A stretch of 64,000 bases of DNA. Source: Dendrocalamus latiflorus. Lineage: Eukaryota > Streptophyta > Magnoliopsida > Poales > Poaceae. The notes under the pieces are model-generated. The model had not been told where the DNA came from. It searched no databases and saw only the letters and a list, made by a program, of their open reading frames with translations. Position 1 is the stretch's first letter, and every line of letters begins with the position of its first letter. This document shows, one piece after another, positions 23,395 through 35,411 of the stretch. The DNA lies in NCBI GenBank assembly GCA_017311315.1, contig CM029626.1:28258672-28322671 (forward strand). Direction: 5' to 3'. Position numbers and translations under genes: made by a program.

Positions 23395-24382
23395 TGTAGG
23401 GACCCAGATTTTACAATATGGAATCCTTTGTGATTCCACCGCACTATTCCCTGGATCAGTAGATAGTGCTCACAGATTCAGAAATGAACATCAGAATACA
23501 TATCATGCGGAAGCGTAAATATAATAGTAAACTTACTCATGGGCCGATTAGGCCAAAGTCATTGAATTGCAGCAGCGGAATAACGAAGCACACGGGTGGG
23601 ACCTTCAGGACATGCCCACAGGCAGCCAACTGGAGGTTCGCGACCTAATTGTTGACATCTTCATCTTCTTCACCATCTTGCCAGTCGTATTGCTGAAGCG
23701 TAGTGACTTGACTCCTGATTCTGGATTATTTGTGAGAGCGAGTGTGAGCACAAACCACCGTGCTCCGCGAGCCAATACACAAGATGCAATAAATATCATG
23801 CATGGCTTATCAAAGGAGAGGCTCGGGTTATTTTATTTGCCAGAAATTGCTTTTATCATTATTTTTATTATTTAATCATGGTATTATTATTGCTGCATAA
23901 AACTCCGAACAGCGAGGGTCATCATTTATGTAATCCATCGATCATACGCTCATTGTTGCCTAAGACTCCAAACAACGGGTGTCATCATTTATTTAACCCA
24001 TCAATCATGCTCTTTCCATATTGATTGCTATCTAAAACTCCAAACAGAGAGTGTCATCATTTACTGAATTCACCGATCAAACAATTCCCCTTATATTGTC
24101 TAAAGATTATATTAATCAAATCGGAGTTACCAACTTTCATATGAATTCAAATTTTCATCACCAATTCATAGATCCGTGAGAGACCATGTGGAGGTATCCC
24201 CATGTTTGTGATGAGTAATTGACGGTTGTTTTAGAGAGTTTGAGTTTGTTTTGGGTATTCTAGGGTTGTGTACCTTTTACTTATGCTATTATTGATTATG
24301 TTGTTTCGTGCGGTGCTATGTGACGGTTTGCTTGTCTGTGTAGCTGCAGGACTTCGAAGCTAGGTTATGGTGAGGTGAGGTG

Positions 24383-24725
24383 GACCGGGACTAGGCACAG
24401 GAGGTGTTGAGGTCCAGATGGTCGGGTACGCCGAAGATGATCGAGGCTGGTGAGGTGGTTGCGAGCCGGGAGACGAGGAACCGAAGCAGGAGCTACCGGT
24501 GGTGGACACGACGGGCAATGACGAGCGAACCGGGACTAGGCTCAGGGAGGAGTCGGAGGTCCGGACGGTTGGATGTCAGGTGCGGCCATGTGCGACAGAA
24601 CAGACCAGGACTAGACTCATGTGGAGTCAGAGGTCCAGTCGGTCAGAGTTGGGTGGACACGACGAGCAGCGGCGGGATGGACCGGGACTAGACTCAGGTG
24701 GAGTTGGACATCTAGACGGTCAGGA
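24383..24725 (+). repeat. four diverged GGACTAG...GGTCCAGACGGT repeats
   Basis: Blocks at about 24,383, 24,528, 24,602 and 24,677 share ACCGGGACTAG(A/G)CTCAGG followed by GGAG..GGAGGTCC.GACGGT. Only the last two to three blocks survive in the 3' LTR (from 36,795). Confidence 0.75.
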
Positions 24726-25746
24726 TGCTGGGTGCGGTCGTGTGACGGCAGGAAGTTTCCAGGAAGCTGCTTGAGGGGAAATTTGGAGAATTGACTCAAG
24801 CATGAGTGGAGTGGGTGGTTTTTCCCTCCAAATCCTGGTTATGTTGACTTTGACCCTTGCCTCTTGTGTGTATGGAGCAAGGGAGTGGGTGTTGGCCTGC
24901 AATTCTTGTTTTCCTTCTTTGAGTATGAGCTTTGGCCTTCATAAGGAGAGGTGGAGGCAGAAGGAAATCAAGCATTTAGGGAGCAAGAAAGTAGAGTGAG
25001 CTCAGGATGTGTTCTCCTGTGTGAGAGAGAGCTCTGAGTGTGTATGCGTGTGTTCATCTCAAGCATGTAGTGAGATGAGTTATTTTTCTACTCAATTGCT
25101 ATGGGGATGTAGAACTCTTGCTTGTAATCATTCATCTCTCAGAAATGAATCCATTTGAGTTTTCTCGAGTTTCAGGTTCATTTCTGCCTTCTGTTCTTCT
25201 AAATGCTTTTCACTGATTTTCTTGAGTTGGTTTGATTTTTGGGATGGATAGCTATGGAATAGATTTGCTCTGAACTAGGGATCCTCATCCAAGCCATTTG
25301 GCTAATCTATCCCTGAGATCAAACTCTTAATAGCCATGAGCTTTCCTGAAAATCTTTTGGACCTCATTCCTCTGTTATTCACTGTAGCTTGGGTTTGATG
25401 TCAGGGGTTGTGTGATCCTCTTGATTTCCCCTCTTTAGGTGGCTTCAAACTTGTGCTGTGATGTTGTGAGACCATCTCCAGTTGAGTTTCTCGAGTTCTT
25501 GACCAAAGGTTTAGAGATTGATGAGAAATATGAAACATGCTTCATTCTCAATTCATTTTCATATTTGTGCTCAAATCCCAATTCCTAGCTCTCCTGATGT
25601 ATTTCCTTGGTTCCCTAGGCCCTCTTTGCTTTTAAGGTGGTTGTCTTGCTGTTTTGGTCTGAGAAGCTCGGAAGAAATCACTCAATTTCACAGTTTTCAG
25701 AAGTTCTGCAAAAATCCCTCTGTTTTAGCCGAAAATCAGACTTCTA

Positions 25747-25935
25747 GGGTTTGGGCCGGTCTGACCGGTCTGTGCATTGCGGTCAGACCGGCCACCCCAC
25801 GGCGGTCCGACCGGTGGCCTCTGGGCGGTCTGTCCGGCCAGCTCAAGGCGGTCTGACCGGCCTTAGAGTCAGCAGTCTGACGGCCGTTATTAGGCGGTAT
25901 GACCGGCCCTCATGTGGCGGTCTGACCAGCCTTTT
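25747..25935. repeat. palindromic GCGGTCTGACCGGCC array in the 5' LTR
   Basis: About eight copies of a dyad-symmetric core (GGTCTGACCGG and variants GGTCAGACCGG, GGTCCGACCGG) are spaced about 20-25 bp apart, with spacers that differ. The same array stands at 37,980-38,166 in the other LTR. Confidence 0.9.
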
Positions 25936-26157
25936 GTAGATAGTGCCCTGTTCTCTCCATTTTCTCTGATGGCCTTTTTCCTATGGTTTTAGCTCTCTGT
26001 TTCTTGTCTGGTCTTTGACTCTCTGTCGCCGATAAGCATGATTCCTCCTTCGTAGCTTCTATAGCTATCGGAGAGGAGTGATCTTTGAGAATACTTTGGG
26101 GGCAATTTTTGAAGCAGCCCCATTCACCCCCCTCTATTGCCATTTCCGATCCTACAA

Positions 26158-26172
26158 TTGGTATCAGAGCCG
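26158..26172 (+). promoter_or_regulatory. primer-binding site, initiator tRNA-Met type
   Basis: TTGGTATCAGAGCC directly follows the LTR end CTACAA. It complements the 3' end of initiator tRNA-Met, the standard copia primer. Confidence 0.85.
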
Positions 26173-26211
26173 ATTAGCTCTTCTCGATAGATCTTAACCG
26201 GTCTGTGAGCC

Positions 26212-27423
26212 ATGGCAATGGATAAGTATTCCACCAAGCCCCCAATCTTCGATGGGATCGACTATCCCTTCTGGAAGAGTCGGATGGAGACCTATATTCA
26301 GGCTCAGAGCTATGCGATCAGGCGCAAGGTTAAAACACACTTTGTTGTTCCTGCCGATGAGAACATCAATGTGGTAAACATGCCCGATGTTTAGGCGAAT
26401 GCTAAGGCAAGGAACATCATCATCCAAGGGTTGAGCCGAAACGAGTTTGATCGCATTTCTCATCTTACGTCGGCCTTCGATATTTGGGTGACCCTTGATG
26501 CTTACCATGAGGGCACCACCCAAATTAAGACGGTTCGACAGGACTAGTTCAAGCGAGATTACAACAAGTTTGAAATGCTTGCTGGAGAGTCCCTTGATGA
26601 GTGCTTTGCGAGATTCCACAAGATCTTGAGCAACCTCCGAGCGGTCGGTCTCACATACCCCGACTCGGACAACGCTCGTCAAATGCTTTTGGCTTTGGAT
26701 TTGCGTGTTTAGGAGATGAAAGTGACCACCATCAAGGACATGATAGATCTTTCGACTTTGATTCTTGATGCGTTGCATTCATGCCTCAAGACTCACGAGA
26801 TTAACATTGTCTCTTGCAAGTCGAAGTCACAGTCGATGACTTTGGTCACCAATCCCAGTCCTGCTTCCAGATCCTCTTCTGATGTGGTCTCGGGTTTGTC
26901 TCTTGCTGCTCTGTGTGAAATTGATGATGACCATCTAGAGCAACTCCCAGAAAACCAACTAGCCCTCTTAGCCAGAAAATTTTCTCATGCATACAAGAGG
27001 GTTAGGGAGAGAAAGAGAGGAGGATGTGTGATTTGCTTTGAGTGTGGCGGCCCCAACCACATTCGAGCAAACTGCCCCAAGCTAGAGGGCAAGAACGACT
27101 ATGGCGGTTCGAGCAAGAACGTCTACACCGACAAGAACCACAACAAGAAGCCTCCAAGCAAAGAGAAGAAGTTCCACAACCTTGGCAAAGCCAAGAAACT
27201 CTTCCACCGCGTCCTCACCGCCTTCGATGACCTCGATCTCAGCGAGGTGGAGGGGTGGAGTGACAACGATGAGAAGGACGATCAAGATCCCAAGGATGGC
27301 GAGGACTTCAGCGGCATGTGCTTCCTGGCCCTTGAGGGCGACATTAGCAACAGCGAGCTCTGCTCTGACTCTGACGAGGTATACCCCTCTATGATCAGCT
27401 TAATGATGCTTTTCTTAAGCTAG
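26212..27423 (+). pseudogene. gag: SIRE-like gag, N-terminal and zinc-knuckle part
   Basis: Starts at ATG 26,212, about 40 bp after the PBS. The order is typical SIRE gag: FDGIDYPFWKSRMETYIQAQ, then the UBN2-type domain (TSAFDIWVTLDAYHEGT, LDECFARFHKILSNLRAVG), a linker, and a CCHC knuckle (CFECGGPNHIRANC) near 27,035-27,076. A Lys-rich then acidic tail follows. Stops at about 26,392 and 26,713 (TAG where relatives have Trp) and 26,545 (TAG) break it. It ends with a frame change near 27,420. Confidence 0.9.
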
Positions 27424-28684
27424 AAAAATTTCATGCTAGATCTAGAGCTAGGTGTAGCGAGTTAGAGAAGGAAGTAGATAGATTGTCACGGGAGCTTACT
27501 TCACTTATATCTGCTCCCTCCCGTGATGAATGTGATACATGCTCTGCTTTGCTTGGTGACATGTAGAAATTAAGGACCCCTCATGATAGTCTGTCTTCTG
27601 AGCTTGACATGATTAAGGTGGAGAATATTAGTCTACTTGCTGAGCTAGAGATGAGTAGGGTAGCTTCTCTTTCATCTACTACTGTTGAGACTATTTCTTG
27701 CACCTCATGTGAGGATAAGGACAATGCTTTTAGAGGTCTTTATACCATGCTTCTCGATATGCCTGAATCATGTGAAAGTTGCATTAACTTGAAGATGAAC
27801 TTAAAAAGGCAAATCATAAATTGGTGAGTTACAAGCTTTTCTATTAGAGCCCATTGCTTCATGTGTATGAACTATCCCAAGTTGACTGTTGAGCTTGAAT
27901 ATGTTTCCAAACAGTTTCAAGAGATGATTGATAACAGTAACAAATTGGCTCAATATGCTTCTAAGGACGCTGTTAACTCACCATGCAATAACTGTGGAAA
28001 CTAAAATCTGACTTGATTGCATTGGATGAAAAATGTGTGAAGCTAACTAAGGACCTTCTAGAGAAGTCACCATCTGCTTGTGATGTGTGTGCTGTTGGGA
28101 AGAGGCATGAGGGTTTGGTAGAGACGCTTAGCGACGTGAACCAAATGGCTAGCAGTAGGACTGTCCCTTCTGAGGCGGTTGTGCGTGCACATGCCTTCCG
28201 TTCTTCTGCTGTTTGTTCTTCTTCTACTCCCTTACCTTCTGCTGTCTCTTCTTCCCCCTGCTCTTCTTGCACCTCTCTCTTTCGAGAGTGTCAGTATCTT
28301 ATGAACACTCTTAGAGATTTGTAGGAGGCAAGAAGATGCTAAATCTTATTCTAGACCAATCCAAGATTTGCAAATTCAATCAAGGTCTAGGATATGATTT
28401 TTCTGAGAATGCTAGGAAGCATCCAGCTTCTGTTCTCAGATCCATTGCAGCAGGTGTGATCGAGGTTGAGCCCAGAACTAAGAAAGTTCAATTCAAATTA
28501 GCGGGTTACTTCTACCTCTCAGAAGGCGAAGCCTCACCATACTACATCTACCTCTCAGAAGGTGAAGTACCATTGTACCTTCTGTCAGAAGGATGGACAC
28601 TTGGTCGAGAGATGCTTCAAGCACGCCAAGATCGCGCGTAGAGACCGTGTTGAGGCTCTTAGGCATATTCAGGGTCAGCCCTAG
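27424..28684 (+). pseudogene. gag: SIRE-like gag, coiled-coil tail and second zinc knuckle
   Basis: The long C-terminal coiled coil typical of this lineage (CSELEKEVDRLSRELTSL, MIKVENISLLAELEMSRV) with paired-Cys spots (CTSCEDKD, CESCINL) appears in alternating frames. Near 28,560-28,615 a second CCHC knuckle reads CTFCQKDGHLVERC. The piece stops at 28,684, where the minus-strand relative begins. Confidence 0.75.
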
Positions 28685-30338
28685 TGTAAGATCGAGGAGG
28701 CCGACTAGAGGGGGGTGAATACGCGGTTTAAAATTTTTCTTCTAATTCAACCTAACAATTTTAACTCTAACAAGTTTCTTTTAACTAACAATCAATGTAG
28801 CAACTATCACAAGATAAATTGGCTCAATTGATCACTAGCACAATATCAATTAACCTAAGAGCAATTACAATTCAAGCCTAGGTCAAAGTTTGCTACTCTA
28901 AAAACACAAGCAATTAAATGATACTAATGAAATGAATTGCTTGAAAGTAAATAAGCACAAGAGAGCAAACCACAAGAGACACGATCACTTTTTACCGTGG
29001 TGTTCGGAGACTTGCCGGTCTCCCCTAGTCCACGTTGAGGTAAGCCCGAACGAATCGGACCGGCTCCACGAATTGAGCCTAATCACCTCGATCACTATCG
29101 GTAGCCCTTTCCCTCTCTGGGTAGGCGAGCTCCAAGCCTTCACAATTTTCGGGCCTTCTCACAACCTTCTTGAGAAGATCACCGATCCTTCCCGCCAAGC
29201 CGGCAAGCACCAAGAGTAATAAATCACAGCGGGCTTGATCACTCTCAAGTGCCAAATGGATCAAACTAGGATGCAATGTACTTGAAATCGCTCAACTACC
29301 TCAATTGAAAGCTCTAATGAAGAAATGAGGTGTGAGAGGTTGCTCTATGCTCAAGAATGCTCAATGACGGTTCAACAACATGTACAAGTGCTAGTGGGGT
29401 CGAATTTATACCCCCACCAACCTTAAATAGCCGTTACATTAAACAATCCTGAAAATTCAGGGAAATCGGAACTACCGTAGTACAAGGGGCGGTACTTCCG
29501 AATTTCCGCCGACTGGTCAGAACGGCTATGTCAGAGAGTCAGAAGTAACTGTTGGTCAATGAGTGCGGTACTTTCGCCGTTGAAAATGCGGTACTTTCGG
29601 AATCCCGGAAGTTCCGATATTTCCCGGTACTTCCGATTTCAGAGAGTTCAAGATTTGAAAAGGTTGCTCTCTGGAATAAAAGTTCCGCCCTCATGTCCGG
29701 TACTTCCGGCCTTGCGGTAGTTCTGCCGTTCAATATGCGGTACTTCTGATTTCTGAGAGGTTAACTCTAATTCCGGGCGCTCTTTGGAAATAAAGTTCCG
29801 CTCGGGTGCCCGGAACTACCGGCCTTGCGGTAGTTCCGCAGTGCCACCCGCGGTACTTCCGATTTCCTAGAGGTTAAGTTGAACTCCGGGCGCTCTCTGG
29901 AAAAAACGTTCCGCCTGGTGGCCCAGTACTTCCGGCCGATCGGAAGTTCCGCACTTTGAACGCTGGTACTTCCGGAATTTCTGACAATGCATGATTTTGA
30001 TTCAATTTTAATTTCTAAATGTATGCATGATCCTAAATTGATCCAAGAGACATATTTGCATGTGATCAAGCATTTTACCATGATCCCTCTTAATAGTACG
30101 GCATCTATCCTATAATCCGGTCTTTCAACCTTTCTCTAAGACCGGTAAAATTAAAATAGCCCTAAACTATTTACCTTGTCGCCTTGGAACTCTTTGAATC
30201 TTTGTGAAATATTTTATGAGCCTCTTTCTTCGCCATTTGGACTTATCCTTTCAAACACTTAACGCACATTTTAGTCCCATGATCACATAATGTCATTAAT
30301 TACCAAAACTAATATTTTTAGGAGCCTAGATGCTTTCA
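28685..30338 (-). repeat. 3' LTR of the second SIRE-like element (1,654 bp)
   Basis: In element sense it starts TGAAAGCATCTAGGCTCC after the polypurine tract AAAAAGGGGGAGAT (rc of 30,339-30,352). It ends GTATTCACCCCCCTCTAGTC...GATCTTACA. No gene is inside. It carries a motif array at 29,460-29,990. Confidence 0.85.
29460..29990. repeat. array of CGGTACTTCCG / CGGTAGTTCCG motifs in the LTR
   Basis: Around 20 copies of a near-palindromic 11-mer (CGGTAC/GTTCCG, CGGAAGTTCCG, CGGAACTACCG) lie at irregular 10-40-bp spacing. The same motif recurs outside the LTR at 32,210-32,345 and 32,805-32,945. Confidence 0.85.
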
Positions 30339-30352
30339 ATCTCCCCCTTTTT
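30339..30352 (-). promoter_or_regulatory. polypurine tract
   Basis: In element sense AAAAAGGGGGAGAT lies just before the LTR start TGAAAGC. This is where plus-strand DNA synthesis would be primed. Confidence 0.8.
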
Positions 30353-30811
30353 GGTAATTGATGACAACATAAGCAATTTTGAGAAGAATAATAGTTTGGA
30401 TATACTCCTTGTTTGAAAGTCATATATCACAATTCTTTTAAAATTTGGCAATGAGTATCATGGGGAGTTTATTTGCAATATAAATAATGAAGACGGAAAC
30501 TCCCCCTAAATCTATGCATTCATAAAAACAATATTTTCATGGTCTCCACAACACATAATATCATAGCAAAATATTCAAAGAAGTGCATAAACAAGGAAAT
30601 AGCATTTAGGACACATAATCCAAACATAGTTCATTACATCATGCAAGGGAAATTAAAAGACTAAACATCCATAGAGTTTAAACATCACATGGTTCATCCA
30701 CCATACTTTATTACATAGCCAAATAGATAGATAAAAGTTTATTTCTGCAAGCTTCATTCTTCTCCTTGCTTCATTTCTCCCCCTTTGGCATCAAGATACC
30801 AAAAAGAAGAG

Positions 30812-32122
30812 CTAGTCCTGAGCTGCAGGAGGAGAGGGAGAGTGACGACGACGAGTGCGACGAGTGTAGTGAGCTGGAGAAGACGAGCGAGCCACGGCAC
30901 TCTCTAGAGATGAGACGCGATCCCCAAGAGAAGAGACAGATGTTATCAAGGTGGCAACCTGACTCGAAGTCTCAATCTGGCGCTCCTCAAGCCTGAGAAT
31001 GGCGGAGTAGATCTGGGACAGTATCACATCGCCTTCACCCTGAGGAGCAGGAGCAGCAGCTGCTTGTGGCTGTCCACGGGGACGGGAAGGAGCAGGAATA
31101 GGAGGCTCTGCATGAGGCTTGTAAGGCTTGTGCACAGTACAAAGGGCTCCTCTGTACCCGGTCTTTCTAATGATCAGAGCCATGATGAAAGGTGCATAGT
31201 TGATCCTCCTAACTCTGTCATTCTTATTAGCATCTATCTCCTGGATGATGAGATCCACCACATCAAACTTCTCACCACGCATAATGTAGTCAATCACATT
31301 TCAGGCATGGCCACGTATGGCGTCATAATTCCCACTATTTGCATAAATGGTATGATTTATTATCCTGTTGACAAGATTGGGAATGGGAAGCAACCCTGCT
31401 ATTGTCCCTGGCACGCCTCTAACTGCTCGGTCGTAATACTCTGTATAAGCAGCAATGGAGAGCGCTGGCCTGCTGAACACCTTCTCATAGGCACTTGACT
31501 CAGTGCCAAGTGCCAACTCAAACTCATGTTTGGTGCTCTCAAATGGATGTTGTCCCGTCATCCAGCACAGGTGCTCATAATTTGGAGAGATGTAAAGAGT
31601 AGCATAGAACTGCCAGATCATCTCCTCTTGGTAGTTGCACTGAAGAGCCACTAGGTGATGGATCCCTGCTCGCTGAAAAAGCTGATATGCACCATCAAAC
31701 TTGTCAATCTGTGACAAGTGATCGCAGTCCACATACTTGTGTTGAGCAAACTTGCGAGAAGGACCATACATTTCTCTATAAACTTGCTCCTAAAATTTTG
31801 TGTGAAACTTTGGATTTTGAGAGTTGCAGGGTAGCACATACTGACTACGGCGTCTCAGAATGGCATAGTCATCACTCGATATTTTGCTTAAATCCACTTC
31901 CTGATCTGCAGCTACCGCAGGCATTTCCTCATCAGATTCTTCAGACTCTTCGCTCTACTCTTGAGAAGCCTCGGTCCCCTCGGACTCCTCGGACTCGTGC
32001 TCAGAGTCGGAGGCGGGACCCTTGCCCCTATCCTCATGTTCAAGCTCAGAACGGACTGCAGAAGAGGATTGACCCTGAGAGCCCACATAAGTCTTGTGGG
32101 AAGTGTTCTTCATCCTCGGCAT
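30812..32122 (-). pseudogene. extra ORF downstream of pol (env position), SIRE-like
   Basis: One minus-strand frame from ATG at 32,122 to 30,812, about 435 codons, interrupted by stops near 31,956, 31,790 and 31,300. Residues 1-70 are Ser/Glu-rich and acidic. The middle is hydrophobic and globular (FQRAGIHHLVALQCNYQEEM, WMTGQHPFESTKHEFELALG). The C-terminus is Pro-rich, then a coiled coil (ILRLEERQIETSSQVATLIT) and a basic tail (RRTRRRHS). It resembles the plant-transposon-protein ORFs found after pol in such elements. There is no clear signal peptide or membrane anchor, so I do not call it an envelope. Confidence 0.65.
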
Positions 32123-32209
32123 CTTCAAAGACAAATTAAGATAACAAGGCATGAGCTAGGATACGAGAGGAATAGGTTTGAAATGAAGGAAATGAGTTTC
32201 TGCTGTTTC

Positions 32210-32345
32210 AGGAAAATCGGAAGTACCGGTGGGAAAACTGCAGAACTTCCGGAAATACGGTAGTTCCGGGAATACGGTAGTTCCGGCATTCAAAATGCGG
32301 AACTTTCGGTACCCCGGTAGTTCCGGCCGCTCGACCGGTAGTTCT
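32210..32345. repeat. CGGAAGTACCG / CGGTAGTTCCG cluster upstream of the extra ORF
   Basis: About seven copies of the LTR motif in 135 bp of non-coding DNA between pol and the extra ORF. Confidence 0.8.
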
Positions 32346-33175
32346 GATTTTTCTGGGTTATTTCTAGGGCATGTTCAATCTTCATCCTTTTGGGGTATTT
32401 CTTGGTTTGAATCCAATGTATGCATGTATAAACATCATAATACCCCAACAAACTAATTTGCCCGAAGAAATTTACAGCAAAAATCATTACATTTTCAAAT
32501 TTAACCTAAACCTGACCTAGGGTTCTTCAAGCAAGATAAAAGGATTTTTGATCACATTTACCTTGAGGAATCGAAGGAGGGGAACCCTAGAAGTGCAGAG
32601 AATCACCCAAAAATGAAGAACTCTTCTCGGATTCGAAGATCGGGAGAGGGAGGAGGTTTTTGGGAGAGAGAGAGTTGAGAGGAGGAGAGGAAGAGAGGAA
32701 AGGAGGCTGCGGTTCTGGGAGGGAAGGAGAGGAGAGAGAGAGAAAAAGAATTAAATGAGGGGAGTAACAGCAGAGAGATGGCGGTTACAACGCATTAAAT
32801 CCCGCAGAAAACGGTATTTCCGCGCGTAACACACTGGTAGTTCCGTTTTCACAGAAATTGCGGAAGTACCGCAAAAACAACAGCGGTAGTTCCGGTTTTT
32901 CTGGCAAGAGCGGAAGTACCGCACAAAGAACTGCGGTAGTTCCAATTTTTTGGAACTTCTCAGGATTTGAACTTTAGAACTTGAAGTGATGCAAATGATC
33001 CCTAGTTTTGCACTCAACTAAAATCATTCAGGACCATTTTGCATAAAAGAAGCTATTGCTTAGCTTGAAACATAGTTTTTACAAGATTAATCAAGTTTTT
33101 GCCTGAGAGAGAATAAATTTCATTGAAATACCACAAGAGAACATCAAATGAGCAAAAATTTAGCAAGGCAAGAGT
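32346..33175 (-). other. spacer between pol and the extra ORF
   Basis: No gene. It has an A/G-rich tract (32,640-32,750) and a second motif cluster at 32,805-32,945, then AT-rich DNA to the pol stop at 33,176. Confidence 0.6.
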
Positions 33176-35365
33176 TCAAGCTACATTTGAGTAGTCTATG
33201 ATATTTAACTCATTCCTCAATTTGCAAAAGCGGCTTTCATCTAGAGGTTTGGTGAAAATATCCGCTAATTGTTCTTCAGTTCGGATGTGGCTAATTTCAA
33301 TATCTCCCTTGCTCACATGATCTCTCATGAAATGGTGGCGTATATCTATATGCTTGGTTCTTGAGTGTTGAACGGGATTATTGGATATTTTGACGGCACT
33401 ATCATTATCACACAAAAGAGACATTTTGTCAAATTTAATTCCATAATCCATCAATGTTTGTCTCATCCAAAGTAATTGAGCACAACAACTACCGACTGAA
33501 ACATATTCGACTTCGGCGGTTGAGAGGGCTACGGAATTTTGTTTCTTGGATGACCAACATACTAGGGACCTACCTAGCAATTGACAACTACCCGAGGTGC
33601 TTTTTCTATCCACTTTGCAACCCGCATAATCGGAATCCGAATATCCAATTAATTCAAAATTTGCACCTTTGGGATACCAAAGCCCTATGCTTGAGGAATG
33701 TTTTAAATATCTTAGAATCCTCTTTACGGCCACTAAATGGCATTCTTTTGGAGAAGCTTGAAAACGTGCACACATGCAAACACTAAACATAATGTCGGGC
33801 CTAGATGCGGTAAGATAAAGGAAACTACCAATCATGGATCTATAAAGCTTTAAATCTACCGACTTACCTCCTTCGTTGAGGTCCAAATGCCCGTTTGTTG
33901 CCATGGGTGTCTTGATAGGTTTTTCCTCTTCCATCCCGAATTTCTTAAGTAGATCCTTCACATACTTCGTTTGGCTTATAAATATCCCATCTTTGTGTTG
34001 TTTGATTTGAAGTCCAAGGAAGTAGCTTAGCTCCCCTATCATTGACATGTCGAATTCCCTAGACATCATCTCACCAAATTCTTTGCAAAAGTCTTGATTA
34101 GTAGAACCAAATATAATATCATCGACATAAATTTGGCATACAAAGAAATCATCACCGATAATTTTTGTGAATAATGTTGTGTCTACTTTTCCAATTTTGA
34201 AGCCTTTTGAAACAAGAAAATTGCGAAGGCGCTCATACCAAGCTCTAAGAGCTTGCTTTAAGCCATATAGCGTCTTTGAAAGTTTATAAACATGATTAGG
34301 ATACTTAGCATCTTCAAATCCCGGGGGTTGTTCTACATATACTAATTCGGAAATTGTTCCTGTCGTGGTTACAGACCAAACAGAGAGAGAGAGAGAGTAT
34401 GGTAGTGGAGAGTTAGGTGAGTAATGGCTTAGGGTTTTTCCCCATGGCCTGTGTTGTATATATATGTCCACATGGGGAGTGCTTTTACAATTATACCCTT
34501 ACATCCGAGTATTCCCCTCGAGGGTACTCGTGACATTATACATGTCCCATTTTGGGCCTTACATTCCTCTAACAGGCCTGCTGGGCTTAGGTGGCGGCCA
34601 CCCCTACAACAGTTCCATTAAGAAATGCACTTTTAACATCCATTTGAAATAATTTAATGTCAAAGCATGATGCAAAAGTAAGCAAATTCTAATTGACTCA
34701 AGTCTAGCTACGGGTGTAAACGTTTCATCATAATCTAAACCCTCTACTTGAGTGTAACCTTGAGCAACTAACCTTGCTTTATTTCTTACCACAACTCCGT
34801 TCTCATCTTGTTTATTCCGGAAGACCCATTTTGTGCCAATTACGTTGTGCTCCATGGGCCTTTCCACCAAAGTCCAAACTTCATTTTGAGCGAAGTTGTT
34901 CAACTCTTCATGCATAGCATTTACCCAATCCGGGTCATCTAGGGCTTCATCTACATGTTTAGGCTCAAAAGAAGACACAAAAGAGTAATGTTCACAAAAT
35001 GAAGCTACTCTAGAGCGAGTTTGGACACCCTTACTCACATCACCCAATATTTGATCTATTGGATGATCTTTGGCAATTGCATTGTGGATCTTGATAGTTG
35101 TAGGTTGTTGATCCTTTTCCTCATCATCTAGCACTTGAACATCATTTGTTGTAGAAGAGGTGGGTGGCTCCACTTATCTTGATGAGCTTGGTGAAGATGG
35201 ATCCTCTTTTGGCTTTATGTCGCCAATTTGCGTATTTTTCATTGCTTTGCGTAATCCCTTATCTCCTACATCATCCAAATTCTCATGCTCTTCTTGAGAG
35301 CCGTTAGTCTCATGAAATTGAACATCACAAGACTCTTCTACTAAACCCGAATTTTTGTTAAACAC
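33176..35365 (-). pseudogene. pol: SIRE-like reverse transcriptase and RNase H, split by a Tat solo LTR
   Basis: RT begins around 35,000 (VNAMHEELNNFAQNEVW, GTKWVFRNK, ARLVAQGYTQVEGLDY). It is cut at 34,616 after the AFLNG motif and resumes at 34,360 with SELVYVEQPPGFED. The catalytic YVDDIIFGS sits near 34,130. RNase H holds YSDSDYAG near 33,630, STAEVEYVSV and SRTKHIDIRHHF, and it ends ADIFTKPLD...IIDYSNVA at 33,176. A frameshift lies near 34,640, and a stop stands at 35,174-35,176 in the linker. The region before RT is a Ser/Glu/Asp-rich linker. Confidence 0.9.
34361..34611. mobile_element. Tat-family solo LTR (251 bp)
   Basis: Starts TGTCGTGGTTACAGACCAAA and ends CCCCTACAACA, with GTTCC at 34,356-34,360 and 34,612-34,616. 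It is the same LTR family as at 38,567, 50,063 and 62,568. Removing it joins AFLNG to SELVYVEQPPG in the host RT. Confidence 0.95.
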
Positions 35366-35411
35366 TCTATAAGCTTTACTATTTGATGAATAACCTCAAA
35401 GAAAACCTTCA

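Larger units (their letters stand above)
24177..26156 (+). repeat. 5' LTR of the SIRE-like element (1,980 bp)
   Basis: Bounded on the left by the ATCCG duplication and on the right by the PBS. It contains four diverged about 75-150-bp-spaced copies of GACCGGGACTAGACTCAGG (24,383-24,725) and a palindromic motif array (25,747-25,935). The final ATTCACCCCCCTCTATTGCC is lineage-typical. Confidence 0.9.
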
